A stretch of DNA of 64,000 nt from Ophioderma brevispina (lineage: Eukaryota > Echinodermata > Ophiuroidea > Amphilepidida > Ophiodermatidae): the NCBI GenBank assembly GCA_023653785.1, contig JAMKCH010019719.1:1-64000 (forward strand). The letters run 5' to 3'. Shown here piece after piece: positions 1 through 12,214 of the stretch. The translations under genes and the position numbers were made by a program. The notes below the pieces were generated by a model, which was not told the origin of the DNA, searched no databases, and was given only the letters and a program-made list of their open reading frames with translations. Every line of letters starts with the position of its first letter. The stretch's first letter is position 1.

Positions 1-59
1 GGGTAGTAGCGGCATGTGCACTCCTACAGGGTAGAAGCCCAGGGCGCTATTCACATTGA

Positions 60-410
60 CAGTAGGTTCTCGTGCCCTCCTTCAATTAGTCCAGATTGGC
101 TGCAATAGCTGCTGTAGAAATAATAATATTTATTCTAATTACCTTACAAACCTAAAACACAGAGTGTATTACCTTCGACCATCAAGCAAGAAGTGGCAAA
201 ATGTTGACTTTTTAATGCAATGTTGACCTTTTATCCTTTTATATACTTCCCCGCCCCATGGCAGCCTCGGGCGAGCAACCCGGGTTGGAGAATGGCAGAG
301 GTAATAAGGGCTTGTGCCCTCTAACAATTTGCCCAGAATTGGCTACAATGGTTATTGTAGAAAGCAAGATATGGCAAGATGTTGACCGTTTTGTCGACAC
401 AGACATCCAG
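60..410. repeat. imperfect direct repeat pair
   Basis: A block at about 67-122 (words GTGCCCTC, CAGATTGGCT, TGTAGAAA) recurs at about 307-363 with roughly 80 percent identity. The next block, GGCAAAATGTTGAC near 192, recurs as GGCAAGATGTTGAC near 373. The spacing drops from 240 to about 183 bases, so one copy carries a small AT-rich insertion. The source family is not recognised. The following stretch to 1065 shows no gene. Confidence 0.55.
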
Positions 411-1065
411 ACAGACTGCCAATAAGAAATGCAAATGGCGGTCAAAATGCAACTTTTGACTAGATATCGACTAAAGTATGTACTTTACATGAGAGTGGGA
501 CCAATTTTAATTTTCAGCCGTTCTTAAGAGAATCGGTAGCTATTATAGTTTATTAGTATTTGCAATATACACCATTTAGACTAACGTAAATTAAACTGTT
601 AACGTAAATGTCAGCAATCTTGAATTCTCTTAGCCGCTATTTTGAGAATATATGTTTTCTTGTAGTAGCGCAACAATAAGTTAAAATTGCATGTGTTATT
701 GCGATAATTTCCTTAAGAATAAACTTAATGTAATCCATCAACGTATTGAACGTTTGTGCCGGCCATTTTGAATTCTTCGATCAGTTGAAATCTTACTTGT
801 CAAATGCAAGATCTATTTGTTTGTAAATTAAAATAGGAAATTTACATGAAATTTGTGTGCAATTTACAACAAAAATATACAATTTTAGCTGATGTTTCGG
901 TAAGAATTGGTATTTTGGCCGCCATTTTGTTTTAAATAAAAATCAGGGTGGCCTAAAACCTCATAGTTTATGCAACAAAAAAACACTAGTGAATATGGAG
1001 CAGGACAGAAGTTAAGAACTGAGATGTCCCTATCTTATTATGATTAGACTGATGATGCAGTTGCA
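411..1065. other. AT-rich intergenic stretch, no gene seen
   Basis: No reading frame, RNA gene or clear repeat is supported. The word GCCATTTTG occurs twice (near 763 and 919), as in many repeats of this window. Confidence 0.5.
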
Positions 1066-1450
1066 TCATAATAATAATAATCAAGGTTTATTTTAATCTC
1101 AAATCGTGGCCTGTAGGCCAAATGCTAGAGACTTTACAACTTAATAATTACTAGACAGAAACAATGCAACTTGCAGGCAGCAGCTTAAACAGCGCCATAT
1201 TGCAACATTCAAACACACTACATCTACACGAAACACACACCGGATGGGTAGTGCAAGCTTTCATGGTTCATTGCCCATTTCAAATGGGCCATGGAGAAAG
1301 TGGTATTCAGGTTTTAATAAATATCTGTTATACAAATTAAATCCCAAATTGAGTTCCCGAATTAAATCCAGCAAGTGGTCCCACTGAGATTCGATCCGAG
1401 GACCCTTTGCTCCAGAGGTAAGCTTGCTAACCGCTAGACCACGCCACTTT
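1066..1450 (-). repeat. tRNA-derived SINE
   Basis: Read on the minus strand the element starts near 1450 with a tRNA-like head. TGGTCTAGCGGTTAG matches an RNA polymerase III A box (about 1424-1438) and GGATCGAATCT matches a B box (about 1388-1398). An unrelated body of about 280 bases follows. The 3' end has AATAAACC followed by repeated ATT/ATAAT units (1066-1085), the usual short-repeat tail of SINEs mobilised by a LINE. The head resembles a Glu/Asp-type tRNA, but the acceptor stem does not pair well, so I do not call a functional tRNA. Target-site duplications were not resolved. Confidence 0.7.
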
Positions 1451-2335
1451 CATTATACCTATATTATATTAGTGCTGTATGTTTTAGATATATTTTACTT
1501 GTTTTAGCGCTCCAGATTTGGTAAGTATGTGAATAAAGCATAGTTATACAAAGAATTCGTTTTGTGAGCTGTTTTATTTCAAAATTATGTCATCGAATAC
1601 ACTATTCGTCTCATCAAGTAACATTTAACGTTAAAAATCAGCAAATAAAACCAAATTACGATATAGATACGACTATGATATACATACAAAATTCACAAAG
1701 AAATTGTGTGATGAAAGAGGTAGTTTTATCCATTAAGGCATTATATCTATACTGGTAAATTGAACAGAACTGCGCCCTACAATACAACTTTGTATCCTCA
1801 AGAATGCCAAGGTGTAAATATCGTCATCTTTAATATTTTACTAGCTTATTTCATATAGTGTTGTGCTAAAATTGCTTTAGCTTTGTCACCTAGATGGGTG
1901 TTAAGTACGCATATAGATACAGCTCAATGCCATCGCTAACCGTTTTCGGAAACGCATAATACATCAGGCTTAAAATTCGGAACCCTGAAACCAAACATTT
2001 CAGGTTCCATACCTAGTCGATATATCAACACGTGTTTTTACCATTATAATGCTGTCTTGCCATACAATGCATATTAATAAAGGTGATACTCTTAAAGCGA
2101 CTCCCTATGGCACCGACGTTTAATAACGCGAAACATCTATTCAAGTTGCCATCAAAACTCTACCATAGTGAAAAGGTGTGCGCTTCCGGATAAATTGTAC
2201 AATTTTTTACACACTAAGTTTCTTTTAGGTCCTGGATAATCACATACAAGTGATGGAAACACTTGCCAATGCCCCTGTATGCCCCCAGCTTGGATGTAAC
2301 TGTTACACAGGGGTCAAATTTAAAATGCTCCAACA
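1451..2335. other. intergenic, no gene seen
   Basis: Only short chance frames are present. Near 2290-2335 the words ACACAGGGGTCAAA and CATGTTGAA resemble the arms of the foldback element at 31.7-32.7 kb, so an old fragment of that family may lie here. Confidence 0.4.
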
Positions 2336-2344
2336 TGTTGAACA

Positions 2345-2500
2345 GCACATTTATTTATTTATATTTATTTATTTATTTAATCTTTATTTACATTATTCGG
2401 CTAAGAACATCAAAAATTGAATAATAAAAAAAAAAAAGCAATATACAGACATAATCAATAAGAAATCAAAAAATTAAAATTAAAATTGCCTCATTGAGCT
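2345..2500 (-). repeat. ATTT-rich tract, possible 3' tail of a retroelement
   Basis: Repeated ATTT/TATTT units (2348-2390) are followed by an A run (2427-2438). Read on the minus strand, an AT-rich body runs into AATAAAGATT and then AAAT repeats, as in the 3' end of a LINE or SINE. No coding part is visible beside it, so it could equally be simple sequence. Confidence 0.35.
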
Positions 2501-3440
2501 AGCCAGAGGAAATCAGGAGCAAGAAACCGCTGTCATCCAAAGTATGTGATTCCTCCGACTCACTGATGCCAGCACAACCCAATTGATAAAATACAAAATA
2601 TTTTGAATAGCACCAATTTTCATTAAAAAACAAGAAATCAGACCCCAATTTCATTGAACAGAAAACCCAACATGTCCACTACCCATTAACCACAAACCAA
2701 CAAAAACCTACCATATGCCACACACCAACCCACCTAACTACTTAATAACCCTACACAAACCCACCCTCACAAAAAAGCAGACATGTTGGAAAGCAGGCAG
2801 ATATGGCAGACTGCAGACAACACTTTCTAAAAAATAATTTTAGAAACTAAAATTAATTATGGATTCCACTCCATGTCATGAATGTTTTTTCAGACGTTTT
2901 CGTAAAATTGTCCTTACTGCACATGACCTGTTTCTCATATTACACCAGGATTCCACACAGGTTATAGTTACACTATCCTATGGCTTATAGTTCAGATTTA
3001 TGGGGTAAAACAACTTGTAAACTGGTTGAAAAAGTCTATGTTGGTGTGTAAACATAGGTCAAAAGGTGCTTTGATTCATGTAATACGTATTGCAAAATTG
3101 TTATGTTATTATTTCAAGTATTCAACAAAATAGGTCAAGTCAATAAAATCCGATAGCTACCATCCGTGCCCAGGCATTAACGTAAAAAATGTTGGGTTTT
3201 TTTTTAGGAATCGGCATATTAGGTGCAGGCCCGTACGTACGTAACGTAGGTACCGTGAAAGGGGCCAAAATCACCAAAAATCAGAAAAACAAGGTATTAA
3301 ATGAATTAGGTCCATATTCAGCATAAAAATCTGTTCCGGACGTCCGTACTTGCCTTGAAATCCCCATATTGATAAAATTCATGAAAGCATTATGACAGTG
3401 GGCGGTTTGAAAAACCAGCTAAAAAGTGAAGGTCATAACA
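2501..3440. other. intergenic, no gene seen
   Basis: No supported gene. A palindromic CGTACGTACGT word is at 3233-3243. Confidence 0.4.
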
Positions 3441-3544
3441 CGTTGTTTTGAGTTATGATTAATTACTGCATTAGTTTAAATGCTAATGTGAACGTTGTTT
3501 TGAGTTATGATTAATTACTGCATTAGTTTAAATGCTAATGTGAA
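3441..3544. repeat. perfect 52-bp tandem duplication
   Basis: The unit starting CGTTGTTTTGAGTTATGATT at 3441 is repeated without a mismatch from 3493. Zero divergence means a recent duplication, or a slip in assembly or sequencing. Confidence 0.9.
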
Positions 3545-3834
3545 CACATTACCAAAATCCAAGAGCCAGAATACAATGAAGACATCTACATAGAAAACAA
3601 TGAAAGTCTGGTGTGATGCTGTAGTCTCAGCCATTTGTCGTATTATATGCTCAAAATACCTCGATTTCCGATATTTTCTCATTTGAAAAACTCACTTTTC
3701 CCAGATATTTTCTGATTTACAAATTTGAAATCAAGTCAAATTGTGTTTAAATGTACACCAATGTATTTGTCTCATTATAAGGATTAAAAGGTATAGTTTG
3801 ATCATATGGCCTTTTCTTAAAATTTATACTGGAA

Positions 3835-3995
3835 TTATATCAAAAATTGCAACTTCTTTGAAAGTTCCAGTTGTGATCTATAGGGAAATGGATTCAAAAC
3901 ATTCACGCGGGGTGCAAATCAGAGGGCGAGTTGAGGTATTTTACGTGTATTTCAATGGAGCGTTTATTTAGTGGTGTGCGCCCTGGAGCAGAAAA
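3835..3995 (+). repeat. dispersed repeat shared with segments B and C
   Basis: This 160-bp stretch (words GTGATCTATAGGG, CGTGTATTTCAATGGAGCG, GTGTGCGCCC) matches 28110-28275 and 38293-38455. It is the diverged outside relative of those two nearly identical copies, so it is a genome repeat and not part of the local duplication. Family unknown. Confidence 0.6.
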
Positions 3996-4294
3996 TACAT
4001 TTTAATTCTTTCAGAGACAGCTCTGTATACATTTTGAGGTCAAGTTTTGGTGACCCCTATACACCATGGAGACCAAATGCCAATCATTGTAAAATAAGGC
4101 ATAAACATATTTGACTTGATTTCAAATTTACCCCGCTGTATTAATTTAGAGCCTCTTATTTTACAAAGATCCCCACATTTCCCAGAGGTTGGACCCAAAA
4201 AAATATGATTCAGAGCCCTTCAAACTATAGAAAGCATCTTCAAACATTCTTTCCCAAACTTCGAGAATAAGATTCTAATTTAATTCTACCAATT

Positions 4295-4376
4295 CATTGA
4301 TAACTAATATCAACCTTGTTTAATGTTTTTCAACGCTTTATGCTGATTCTGAATCCGACGGATGCCACACGAGAAA
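4295..4376. repeat. isolated end of the foldback element family
   Basis: The words ATCAACCTTGTTTAATG, TTCAACG and CTGAATCCGACGGATGCCA match the outer end of the foldback elements at 9.0-10.4 kb and 46.4 kb. The match stops where the TATG microsatellite begins. Confidence 0.55.
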
Positions 4377-4578
4377 TGTATGTATGTATGTGCGTATGTA
4401 TGTGTGTGTATGTATGTGTGTAGGTATGTATGTATGTATGTATGTATGTATGTATGTATGTATGTATGTATGTATGTATGTGCGTATGTATGTGTGTGTG
4501 CGTGCGTGCGTGCGTGTGTGTGTGTGTGTGTGGTGTGTGTGTGTGTGTGTGTGGTGTGTGTGTGTGTGCGTGCGTGCG

Positions 4579-4609
<31 letters not shown>

Positions 4610-4678
4610 TGTGTGTGTGTGTGGTGTGTGTGTGTGTGTGGTGTGTGTGTGTGTGGTGGTGTGTGTGTGTGTGTATGT
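4375..4678. repeat. TATG / TG / TGCG compound microsatellite
   Basis: About 300 bases of TATG repeats pass into TG, TGCG and TGG variants. Any frame gives cysteine/valine/methionine-rich peptides with no coding meaning. It abuts an isolated end of the foldback family. Confidence 0.95.
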
Positions 4679-6660
4679 CTACGAATGACCCTAAATCATT
4701 TTCAAGATGTAAAAATGATTAAGAACAGGCATTGATTTGTCTAAGAGAGCGCTGTTACTATAGTCTGATTTTTTATTCGTGTCAGTTCATGCATATTGTC
4801 GAGGGTATGGTTTCACTTGGAGAGGATGTGTTGATATTGAAATTCAAAAAGCTGACGATGTAGTAGAGCGGATGCATTATTAAGCGTAATGTTCCTTTAT
4901 TGCAGATAAAAGCTCCAAAATTTGGTATAATTGATTTCAAATTAATTTACATTTCATGATCTCTTTTGAGTTAAATCAGTATAAAAATGCAATGTTTGAT
5001 AGTCATCATAGTTGTCCTGTTTATGTGTAGAAGGTGCAAGAATTGCTCAATTAAATGCACTTAAATGACTTTGCCTGGATGATATATCTGGTGGTTTTGC
5101 CACTATTCGTTTAATTCAATCTAACCGACATCACTTTCGCTTGAAGAGGGTGTGGTGATCAATAAGTCACGCTCTCCTATTTGTACGCATACATGCCATA
5201 CAACGCACTGTTTCTTATGGTCATCAATAGGTTACTGGTTCACATCAATGAACGGATTAAATCTTACGAATGGCAATCGATCTTCAGGTGAAGGCATCAT
5301 TGCAAGAATGTTGGCCTCAATCCACGACAACCAATAAAAGTGGTGAATTGATTTTCTGGATAAACAGAGCAACCCTCAAACACAAAATAGAATCGTCGAA
5401 ACTTCTGTAAAGGAACTGACACGAAAAAAAATCAATAATTTGTTTTTAATTACAAACCACTCATTTGAAGTGGTTTAAACTGACTCTAAAAGAGTTCATA
5501 GGAAGACAACAGCTACTATCAACCGATTAAAATAAAATCGTAATAAAACGGGTGTGGACTGACATGAAGAACTACTCAGTGACGTAATAAGTGTTTCCCG
5601 AAAACATAAAAAAATTGTTCATGTAGTAGAAGTGAAAAAGTTTTCTATATGTAGAAAGACATTTAAATATCGTGATCCAAATTTCTTTCGCGCCATAAGT
5701 AATATCTTTGTTCTGATTGTCCCACCTGTCCTTCTCTCTCTCGCTATGCCGAGCGAGATCATCGTCCTCCAACGGTCAACTCGTATAAGTCCAGAAAAGT
5801 TACGAGAGAGAAAATGCCATCAAAAGTTTTCCTTATGGTTTTATAATGTCGAAATGATGTTACACGGGTGTTTTCTTGATTTAGGTCCCTTGGTGTGGGT
5901 GTATTCCGCCGCATCGTGACATTAAGAGCATGTGCATAAAATACAAATGTCATAAAGGTCTCTTTTTGGGCACTCAAATATCACTCCACATTCTTACCCC
6001 AAATATTTCCCAATTGAAATATTTAACAACATACTCCTTCGCGGCCATCTTGGACGCTTACACGGTTAAGTCCGCTTCAGGAAGGTAAATTTTTGTTTCG
6101 TTAAAGGGGACATATTGGACATGAAAAATGACAAATGAAAAAGGATCCTTAGAATCACTTTCACGAGTTTGAAAACAATATGTTACATTCTGTAAAAACA
6201 GTAAAAACAGAAGCGTCCGGGGGTGGTGTGGCAGTTTGTGGCAATTTTGGAAACAGAAAGAAAAAAAGCATCGGTGTTCACAGATCCCTGACAGAATTTA
6301 CAGTGTATCTAGCATATATGCGACACCACATTCAAAAAGCATTCAGACCGGGATTCAGGCGTTTGTACTGTAGCTTATAGTAAGATATTAATCCGGCAAG
6401 TGAACGATGGATTAGCCGGAATTATTAAAGCACATATCTTGCGTAACTGTCCTTTTCCCTATTCACTGTGAACACAGTGCATTCAATAGGCATGAACGTC
6501 ATACGTACTACTGTGCTTAATGCATAGAACATGAGAAAACTCAGCGTCGTTGTGAGAAAAGTGCTCAGGGATTTTCTTGGTAGAAGCTCTATTTAGAATA
6601 TTATTATCCTCAATAACAATGTGAATTTTTTATGATTAGTAGAACACATCAGAAAAATCC
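4679..6660. other. intergenic, no gene seen
   Basis: Several short frames on both strands, none with a recognisable domain or start context. Confidence 0.45.
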
Positions 6661-6676
6661 GAAACTGGTTAATATA

Positions 6677-7554
6677 CAGGGTGAGTCAAAACAAAAAGTG
6701 ACACATGATTGGGTCCGCCATTTTGAATATTTGAGTAACATATATTCTTACATGTGTTGGTATGTCTGAAAGCTTAGTTCATTATCTTTAATCTGATGTA
6801 AAAAAATCATTCACATCGGTTAGAGGTAGGCGCAGCTATAGTATGTATAAAGGCTAGTTTTCTTGATATCAAACTGGTTTTTGCGCTCGTCACGGATCAC
6901 ATTAAATGAACGGCCGAGTTAACGAAGGAAATCCGTGTCCAGAAGAAAAATTGGTCTATTTATGACTGCAGAATAAAGTGACGCTATTTAAATTCACAAA
7001 ATGCAGTCAAAACTTACCATCGATGCCAGTTAAAGTTTCTACGTCCTCAATCACTCATTACAATCATTGAAAAATAGAGTAGGAACTTGATACAGTAGCA
7101 ATTTCCTGAGGAGTTGAATGAATCACACCATATGACGGAACATACATCGAGCAACCTTTGAGGTTTAAAGTATGTCTTTATTTGTAGACCAAACTATGCC
7201 ACATCTTGAAAAAAGTGTTACAAATAACACCTTACCTATCACGGGCTTTTTACACTTAAGAATCACTTTATTTGACATAAAAAACAGTGACATTACCTTA
7301 TCATCATTTTGGGAGTCCACTTTGCCTAGTTGGCCGCAGTGCATTCAAATGGGAATACGTGGACCGGGATGAAAGTTGACTACTTGATTCAAAGACTGTA
7401 ACTCGGCCTATACTTAACCGATTTGAATTATATTTGCAGCAAATAAAAGATAATGAAACAGCCTTTCCGATGATACCACATATGTCATATTAATTATTTA
7501 AAAAAATTCAAAATGGCTGACACAATCTGGGTCAATTGTTTTTTACTCACCCTG
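6677..7554. mobile_element. mariner-like non-autonomous TIR element, long form
   Basis: The element starts CAGGGTGAGTCAAAAC and ends with the complement, TTTTTTACTCACCCTG. It is flanked on both sides by TA (6675-6676 and 7555-7556), the target site of Tc1/mariner transposons. Inversion extends well inside: GGGTCCGCCATTTTGAA near the left faces TTCAAAATGGCTGACA near the right, and the 6.76-6.83 kb stretch is the complement of 7.40-7.47 kb. No transposase is encoded. Shorter relatives lie at 30147-30492, 40311-40580 and 41035-41394. Confidence 0.8.
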
Positions 7555-7556
7555 TA

Positions 7557-8330
7557 TAAAGGGTGTTTTTAGTAGGGTATAATGCTACCTCTATGGCAAA
7601 ATCACCATTGATTGCTGGCAGATCAAGAGGGCGTCATTACAAACGGTTAGACCTATACTACGTGAATCAAAAAAAATTGTTGCAAGATTAAAGATGACCT
7701 TGACTTCATCATGACTAGATACATTATTTGTTGTTGTTTAAAAACACTCCACTCTACTTCAAATGTTGAAAAAAATAAATCGATAATAAGTAAGACCATA
7801 TATATCAAATTTGTAAGCACACCCATTTTTCGCATTCCTATGGGATTTACCTATTGCCAACACATTAAACTTTGTTTGTCAAAGGTAATAATATCAAGAT
7901 CATGAGGCCTTTGTCACCTAAGCTACATTTTCTGATGATTTCAACTACAGATTTAATCACTTTAGTTATATCACTGGGCCCATATGACAATTCACACACC
8001 AATTAACCTGTTTTCAGAGCAAGAAACAAGACCTTCCCATTGTTTAGGATATTACAAAGAGTTAATCCCCTTTAATTGGCTAACTTGTATCCCTATAACC
8101 TGGATTACAGTAGTAGAGTTGAAACCCTTTTCATTTACACCTCAGGATAATTGGGTGATTTTGCGTGAACATTAAATTCTTTATGAACACAATGAAGGAG
8201 CATTAATGGCTATTCATAGGATCAATTAAACAAAATAGCATGGTCACCATTACCCCATTACTTTCATAATGCGATGCCCCGTAAAGTACCTTGGACGTAT
8301 TCTTGCTTAACTTGTAAATCCATTGGAATG
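7557..8330. other. intergenic, no gene seen
   Basis: Only short unsupported frames. Confidence 0.45.
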
Positions 8331-8335
8331 AACAT

Positions 8336-8432
8336 ATTCTAAGTCAAATATGCTTCCAGGAGCATATTTTGCCATATGCACCTGGACATTGCGTTATTCA
8401 AATATGCTCCTTGAGCATATTTGACTTAGAAT
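8336..8432. repeat. inverted repeat with ~34-bp arms
   Basis: The left arm at 8336-8370 (ATTCTAAGTCAAATATGC, then CAGGAGCATATTTT) faces the right arm at 8400-8432 (CTTGAGCATATTTGACTTAG). A cruciform or RNA hairpin with a roughly 30-base loop could form. It may be a small MITE. Confidence 0.75.
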
Positions 8433-8463
8433 CTTTTTCAGATTATTTAATGCCCAGACCATA

Positions 8464-8521
8464 TGGCTCCAGGACCAGCGGCTCCAGGACCATAAGCTCC
8501 AGGAGCCTATGGTCCTGGAGC
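8464..8521. repeat. CTCCAGGA-rich hairpin
   Basis: GCTCCAGGACCATA at 8481-8494 is perfectly complementary to TATGGTCCTGGAGC at 8508-8521 across a 13-base loop. Two more GGCTCCAGGACC or AGCTCCAGGAG words lie beside and inside it, giving alternative pairings. Confidence 0.85.
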
Positions 8522-8539
8522 AGCGGTCCGGGAAAGCAT

Positions 8540-9004
8540 AATTGCGGGCCAAAATCTCTTAGAAGCGTTTGTCATGAACAGTGGCGCCATTTTGAAATGG
8601 CAGTGCACTTCAAGCAATAATGGCACATTTTTTGAAGAGCTCCCCCAATTTTCAATTTGATATTTTGCAAGTTACCTTGGGTATTGTCTAGGAAAACTAT
8701 ACCTGCGATCGGCAAATGCTAAAAAATGCGTATTTATCACAAGAAGTAACCGATTTTTAATTACAATTGGGATCCCAGATTGGAGCTTAACGGCAGAGCT
8801 GAAATGCACTTGATCCGTCCATGATGAAATAGTGCCACCTCGAAATAACCTCTAACTGACTTGCCTGAACATTAAACACTACGGATGAGCGTAACCGTAA
8901 CATTGCGGTATTTCCCGGCTATTCACATTGAAAGGCCGTTTCCACAGCCGTTGATTATTATTGGGGATCCCCGATATAGTCAGGCTACAGATCATTGATA
9001 AGTA
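8540..9004. other. intergenic, no gene seen
   Basis: No supported gene or repeat. Confidence 0.4.
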
Positions 9005-10385
9005 ATGTCAGCACCTTTTTTATGAATATAATAATGTTTTTTCACGGTTTCTAGCCAGTTTTTTTTATGCTGAATTCCTGAATCCGATGGATGCCAGACG
9101 TAGCAACCTTGATCATTTTTGTAGAAACGCAAAAATCAAAATGGCCACCAAAACACACAACTATTCATCTCTTGTTCACCAAAAGTTCAATTTTCAGCCT
9201 GTCTCGTTTAAAACATTCATTGTTACCAATTAACATATGATTCTGTAACCACGTAACCATGACTTCAATATGGCCGCCATATAATAAGTGTCTGATCGTA
9301 TCTACTTTTGACTGCAGTTTGGTATTTGGTGTCTAATTCTGTGTTTTGGCAGTCCAGAAATTAATTAAAACGATAAGAAATAGTTTAAAAAACTATTATA
9401 AATTCTCATTATGGATCCAAGATGTACTCCTATGCTATAATTGATAGCTGTGTCTAAAGACCTAGTACTGCATGTTTGTGTATATCCCGGCAAGTCACAG
9501 ATCAATTACACATCATTAGGTAATCAGCGGATCGATACATGTAAGATGCGATCCAAGATAGGATCCAATATGGCGGAAAATGGCCCTTACTTAGCGGCGA
9601 TAAATTCGATCACTAATAGTCAGAGTTATGTCTTTTGGTTGATAGGATTTTTGGGCAGCCCTTGGCATCCATATTGGGCATTTGATAATAACGACCTCCA
9701 TGACACTAAGATAGATTATCAACTGTCCAAATATCCCAGTAAGGCTAACTAAAACCACAAAATAATTCCGTTAGCCTACACGTAATGAATTACTGACCTT
9801 TTCTGATTGACATTTGGTACCATATTGAACGCCTATCTAGGAAGCATCTTGCAGATATCAATCATTTGATTATTTATGATATTAATTGGGGGGGGCTTCT
9901 GGAATGAATATAGTGATTACACAAACATGGCACCCGTGGCTATATTATATGAATTTTCCATTTTGGAGCCATTTGAATGGTTTATTTGTTCGATTTATTT
10001 TTAAATTTGTGAAGCTGTTCATAATGGGTTCTATTAATATGTTTATTGCTAGCTCGGTATTATACCAAGTTACCAATCTACGGTCAAAAGTAGATAGATT
10101 TGAGATACCTTGCTGTATTGGCGCCATATTGAATCTCTTAATTTTGGGTGGTTAAGAATCATGTTTTATTGGTCACATGGGTTGGTTTGACATGGACAGG
10201 CAAACAAATTACAACTTTGGTATTAAACATATGAGTTTTTAGTGTATTGGGTGGCATTTTGAATTTTTGCGTGTTCTTCGAAAATCTCCAGGGGTTTTCG
10301 TCTGGCTCCATCGATTCAGATGCAGTAGGAAACTGTGTCTAAAACCGTTGAAAACAATTTATATATTGTATTAACAAGGTCCATG
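9005..10385. mobile_element. foldback (long inverted repeat) element, copy 1
   Basis: The left end (about 9040-9140: CACGGTTT, GAATCCGATGGATGCCA, AACGCAAAAATC, AAATGGCC) is complementary to the right end (about 10250-10352: GGCATTTTGAATTTTTGCG, then TCCATCGATTCAGATGCA and AAACCGTTG). Internal blocks are also mirror-related, for example the words ATGGCCGCCATA near 9272 and GGCGCCATATTGAAT near 10120. The same family occurs at 46.4-47.3 kb, and the 475-bp tandem array at 47.28-48.76 kb is built from it. No coding capacity is visible, so it is a non-autonomous element of unknown superfamily. Confidence 0.65.
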
Positions 10386-12214
10386 CCCGTTCCTGGACCT
10401 AATAATAATTATTCTTAGTCAAAATTCCGTCGTTTGTTTCCTAACATTTTCGGAGCTTAACATTCACAATTTTAGTTTACTAGCCATATACCAATGCAAC
10501 CGTGTTAAAATCTCAATTTTTGAAAAATGGGGGCGCTCTCAAAAAATTTGCTAATTTGCTTTAATGTGCAACTTTTCAGGGCAAACACATACCCAATCTT
10601 AGTCAGAGGGACACCACCTTCAGTGAAAGGGGGGAAATTAAATCACAGGTGGGTCAACAAACTCGAATTAGTGAGCCCTGTTTTTTGCTGCATCAATTTC
10701 TATCTGCCTAAACGTTTAAAACTTTTTTTCAACATGGACTGTTGTGCATCTTGCCTGGTCCTTTCTAGCGAGTAACTTGTTTGCCGCTGTTTTCTATATG
10801 CACCCATGGGCATCTGATAGAGCTGAGGTAAAGTCCCGAAATCTAAGTTCGAAAATCATTTAGTTTATTTTCCACTGGACTCGTTCGAATTTAATCTTTT
10901 AAAATTAAACTGTCTGTAGTTAGCGTTCGTATAAACTTAATGCAGAGGTTACATTTAAACATGATTCTAAATACCCACTGTTCTAAATATTACAACTCAT
11001 GTAGCTTATTGTCTGAGATCCAATGTATTTACATGTGTAAAAGGCCAACGATTAACAATTAAAGACAAGCAGATGTTTAAAATGTTGTTATAAATTTTAA
11101 CACTTGGCGCTCACATCACTTTAAGGTTCAACGAGAGATTTCGGATAACAGGTTCCCTAAAAAATGTGAAAATTCTCTGGTTTTTGGGCACTGATTAAGC
11201 TTTCTATCAAAAATATCCCCATCGAACGGATTAAGCTGATAATTATTTCTTTGGTACAAAAATTTGTAAACTTTCCTTAGGAGCAAATAGGAAATTCAGC
11301 TTATGTTTTATGTTTGAAATATAAGCATATAAAATCATCTTTTTGTTTTCACTTTTAAACATTTCTCTAGCCAATAAAAGGTAAGGATCTATTTTGTGTG
11401 TAATCTTATGTAACCACTTTTATATGACAGAAATTGGATTGCCTCAAAAGCTTTGGTGTTGGCACCTTTAACATTTTGGACACATTTATAAGGCCAGTGT
11501 TCAACTCTAGAACACTGGTGGCTGTGTTTAATGATACACTAAATGTAGTGGTATAAAGACTGATCGGTTTATTTGTACACGTTTTGCCAAAAGCAGCTAA
11601 TTGTTTTCAACCCGCATTACGAGCGTTTGGATTAAATGGGACCCTTTTACAGCTGGAAACCTACTCATAAGACAATGTCCTTACTGTTGCTTATCATCTT
11701 GCCCATCCCAGCACCGAAGATCGGCATTGGCTATTGAAGCAAAAACTGTCATATGTTCTTGAACGATGGACTCTTTTCTTGATCAATTTAACGATACTTA
11801 AGGAATGAACTGAGAAACTTAAATGTTACATCTACGGATGTTTCTCTGCCTTCCTCTCTAAATTAAAAAAAAAAGTCTATTAAGCTATTACACGCCAAGC
11901 AAGAATCTCATTCACAAAAATGACCTGGCGGGAAAGGTTGAATGTTGGGGATATTTTAATCCTAGACCCTAAATATTTAATTCTAGGCCTAATATTTAAT
12001 TATAAACAAAGGTTCAGTAATTATCCAAAAGGTTGCATATATTATCAATGAGTCAAGAAGATGAGGCTTCCAATCACCTCGTTAATACATCTTTAGTAAT
12101 AGGGTGAAGAATCACTGCCTAGTTATTATCTTTTACATGCCGTCCTAACTGGCAGCAGAGTTTGTGCGTAAAAAAAGGGTTAGAGCCATGTTGATGACTT
12201 ATTGGCGTTGTAGT
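10386..12214. other. intergenic, no gene seen; one short palindrome
   Basis: No supported gene. CCAGTGTTC (11494-11502) and GAACACTGG (11510-11518) form a perfect 9-bp hairpin with a 7-base loop and no T run, so a terminator reading is not supported. Confidence 0.45.

Noticed and set aside
1385..1450. Functional tRNA gene
   Set aside because: A and B boxes are present but the stems pair poorly and the sequence continues into a SINE body with a repeat tail.
4362..4735. Three overlapping cysteine/valine/methionine-rich frames
   Set aside because: Translation of the TATG/TG microsatellite.
11494..11518. Hairpin as transcription terminator
   Set aside because: No T run follows and no gene precedes it in this eukaryotic intergenic DNA.
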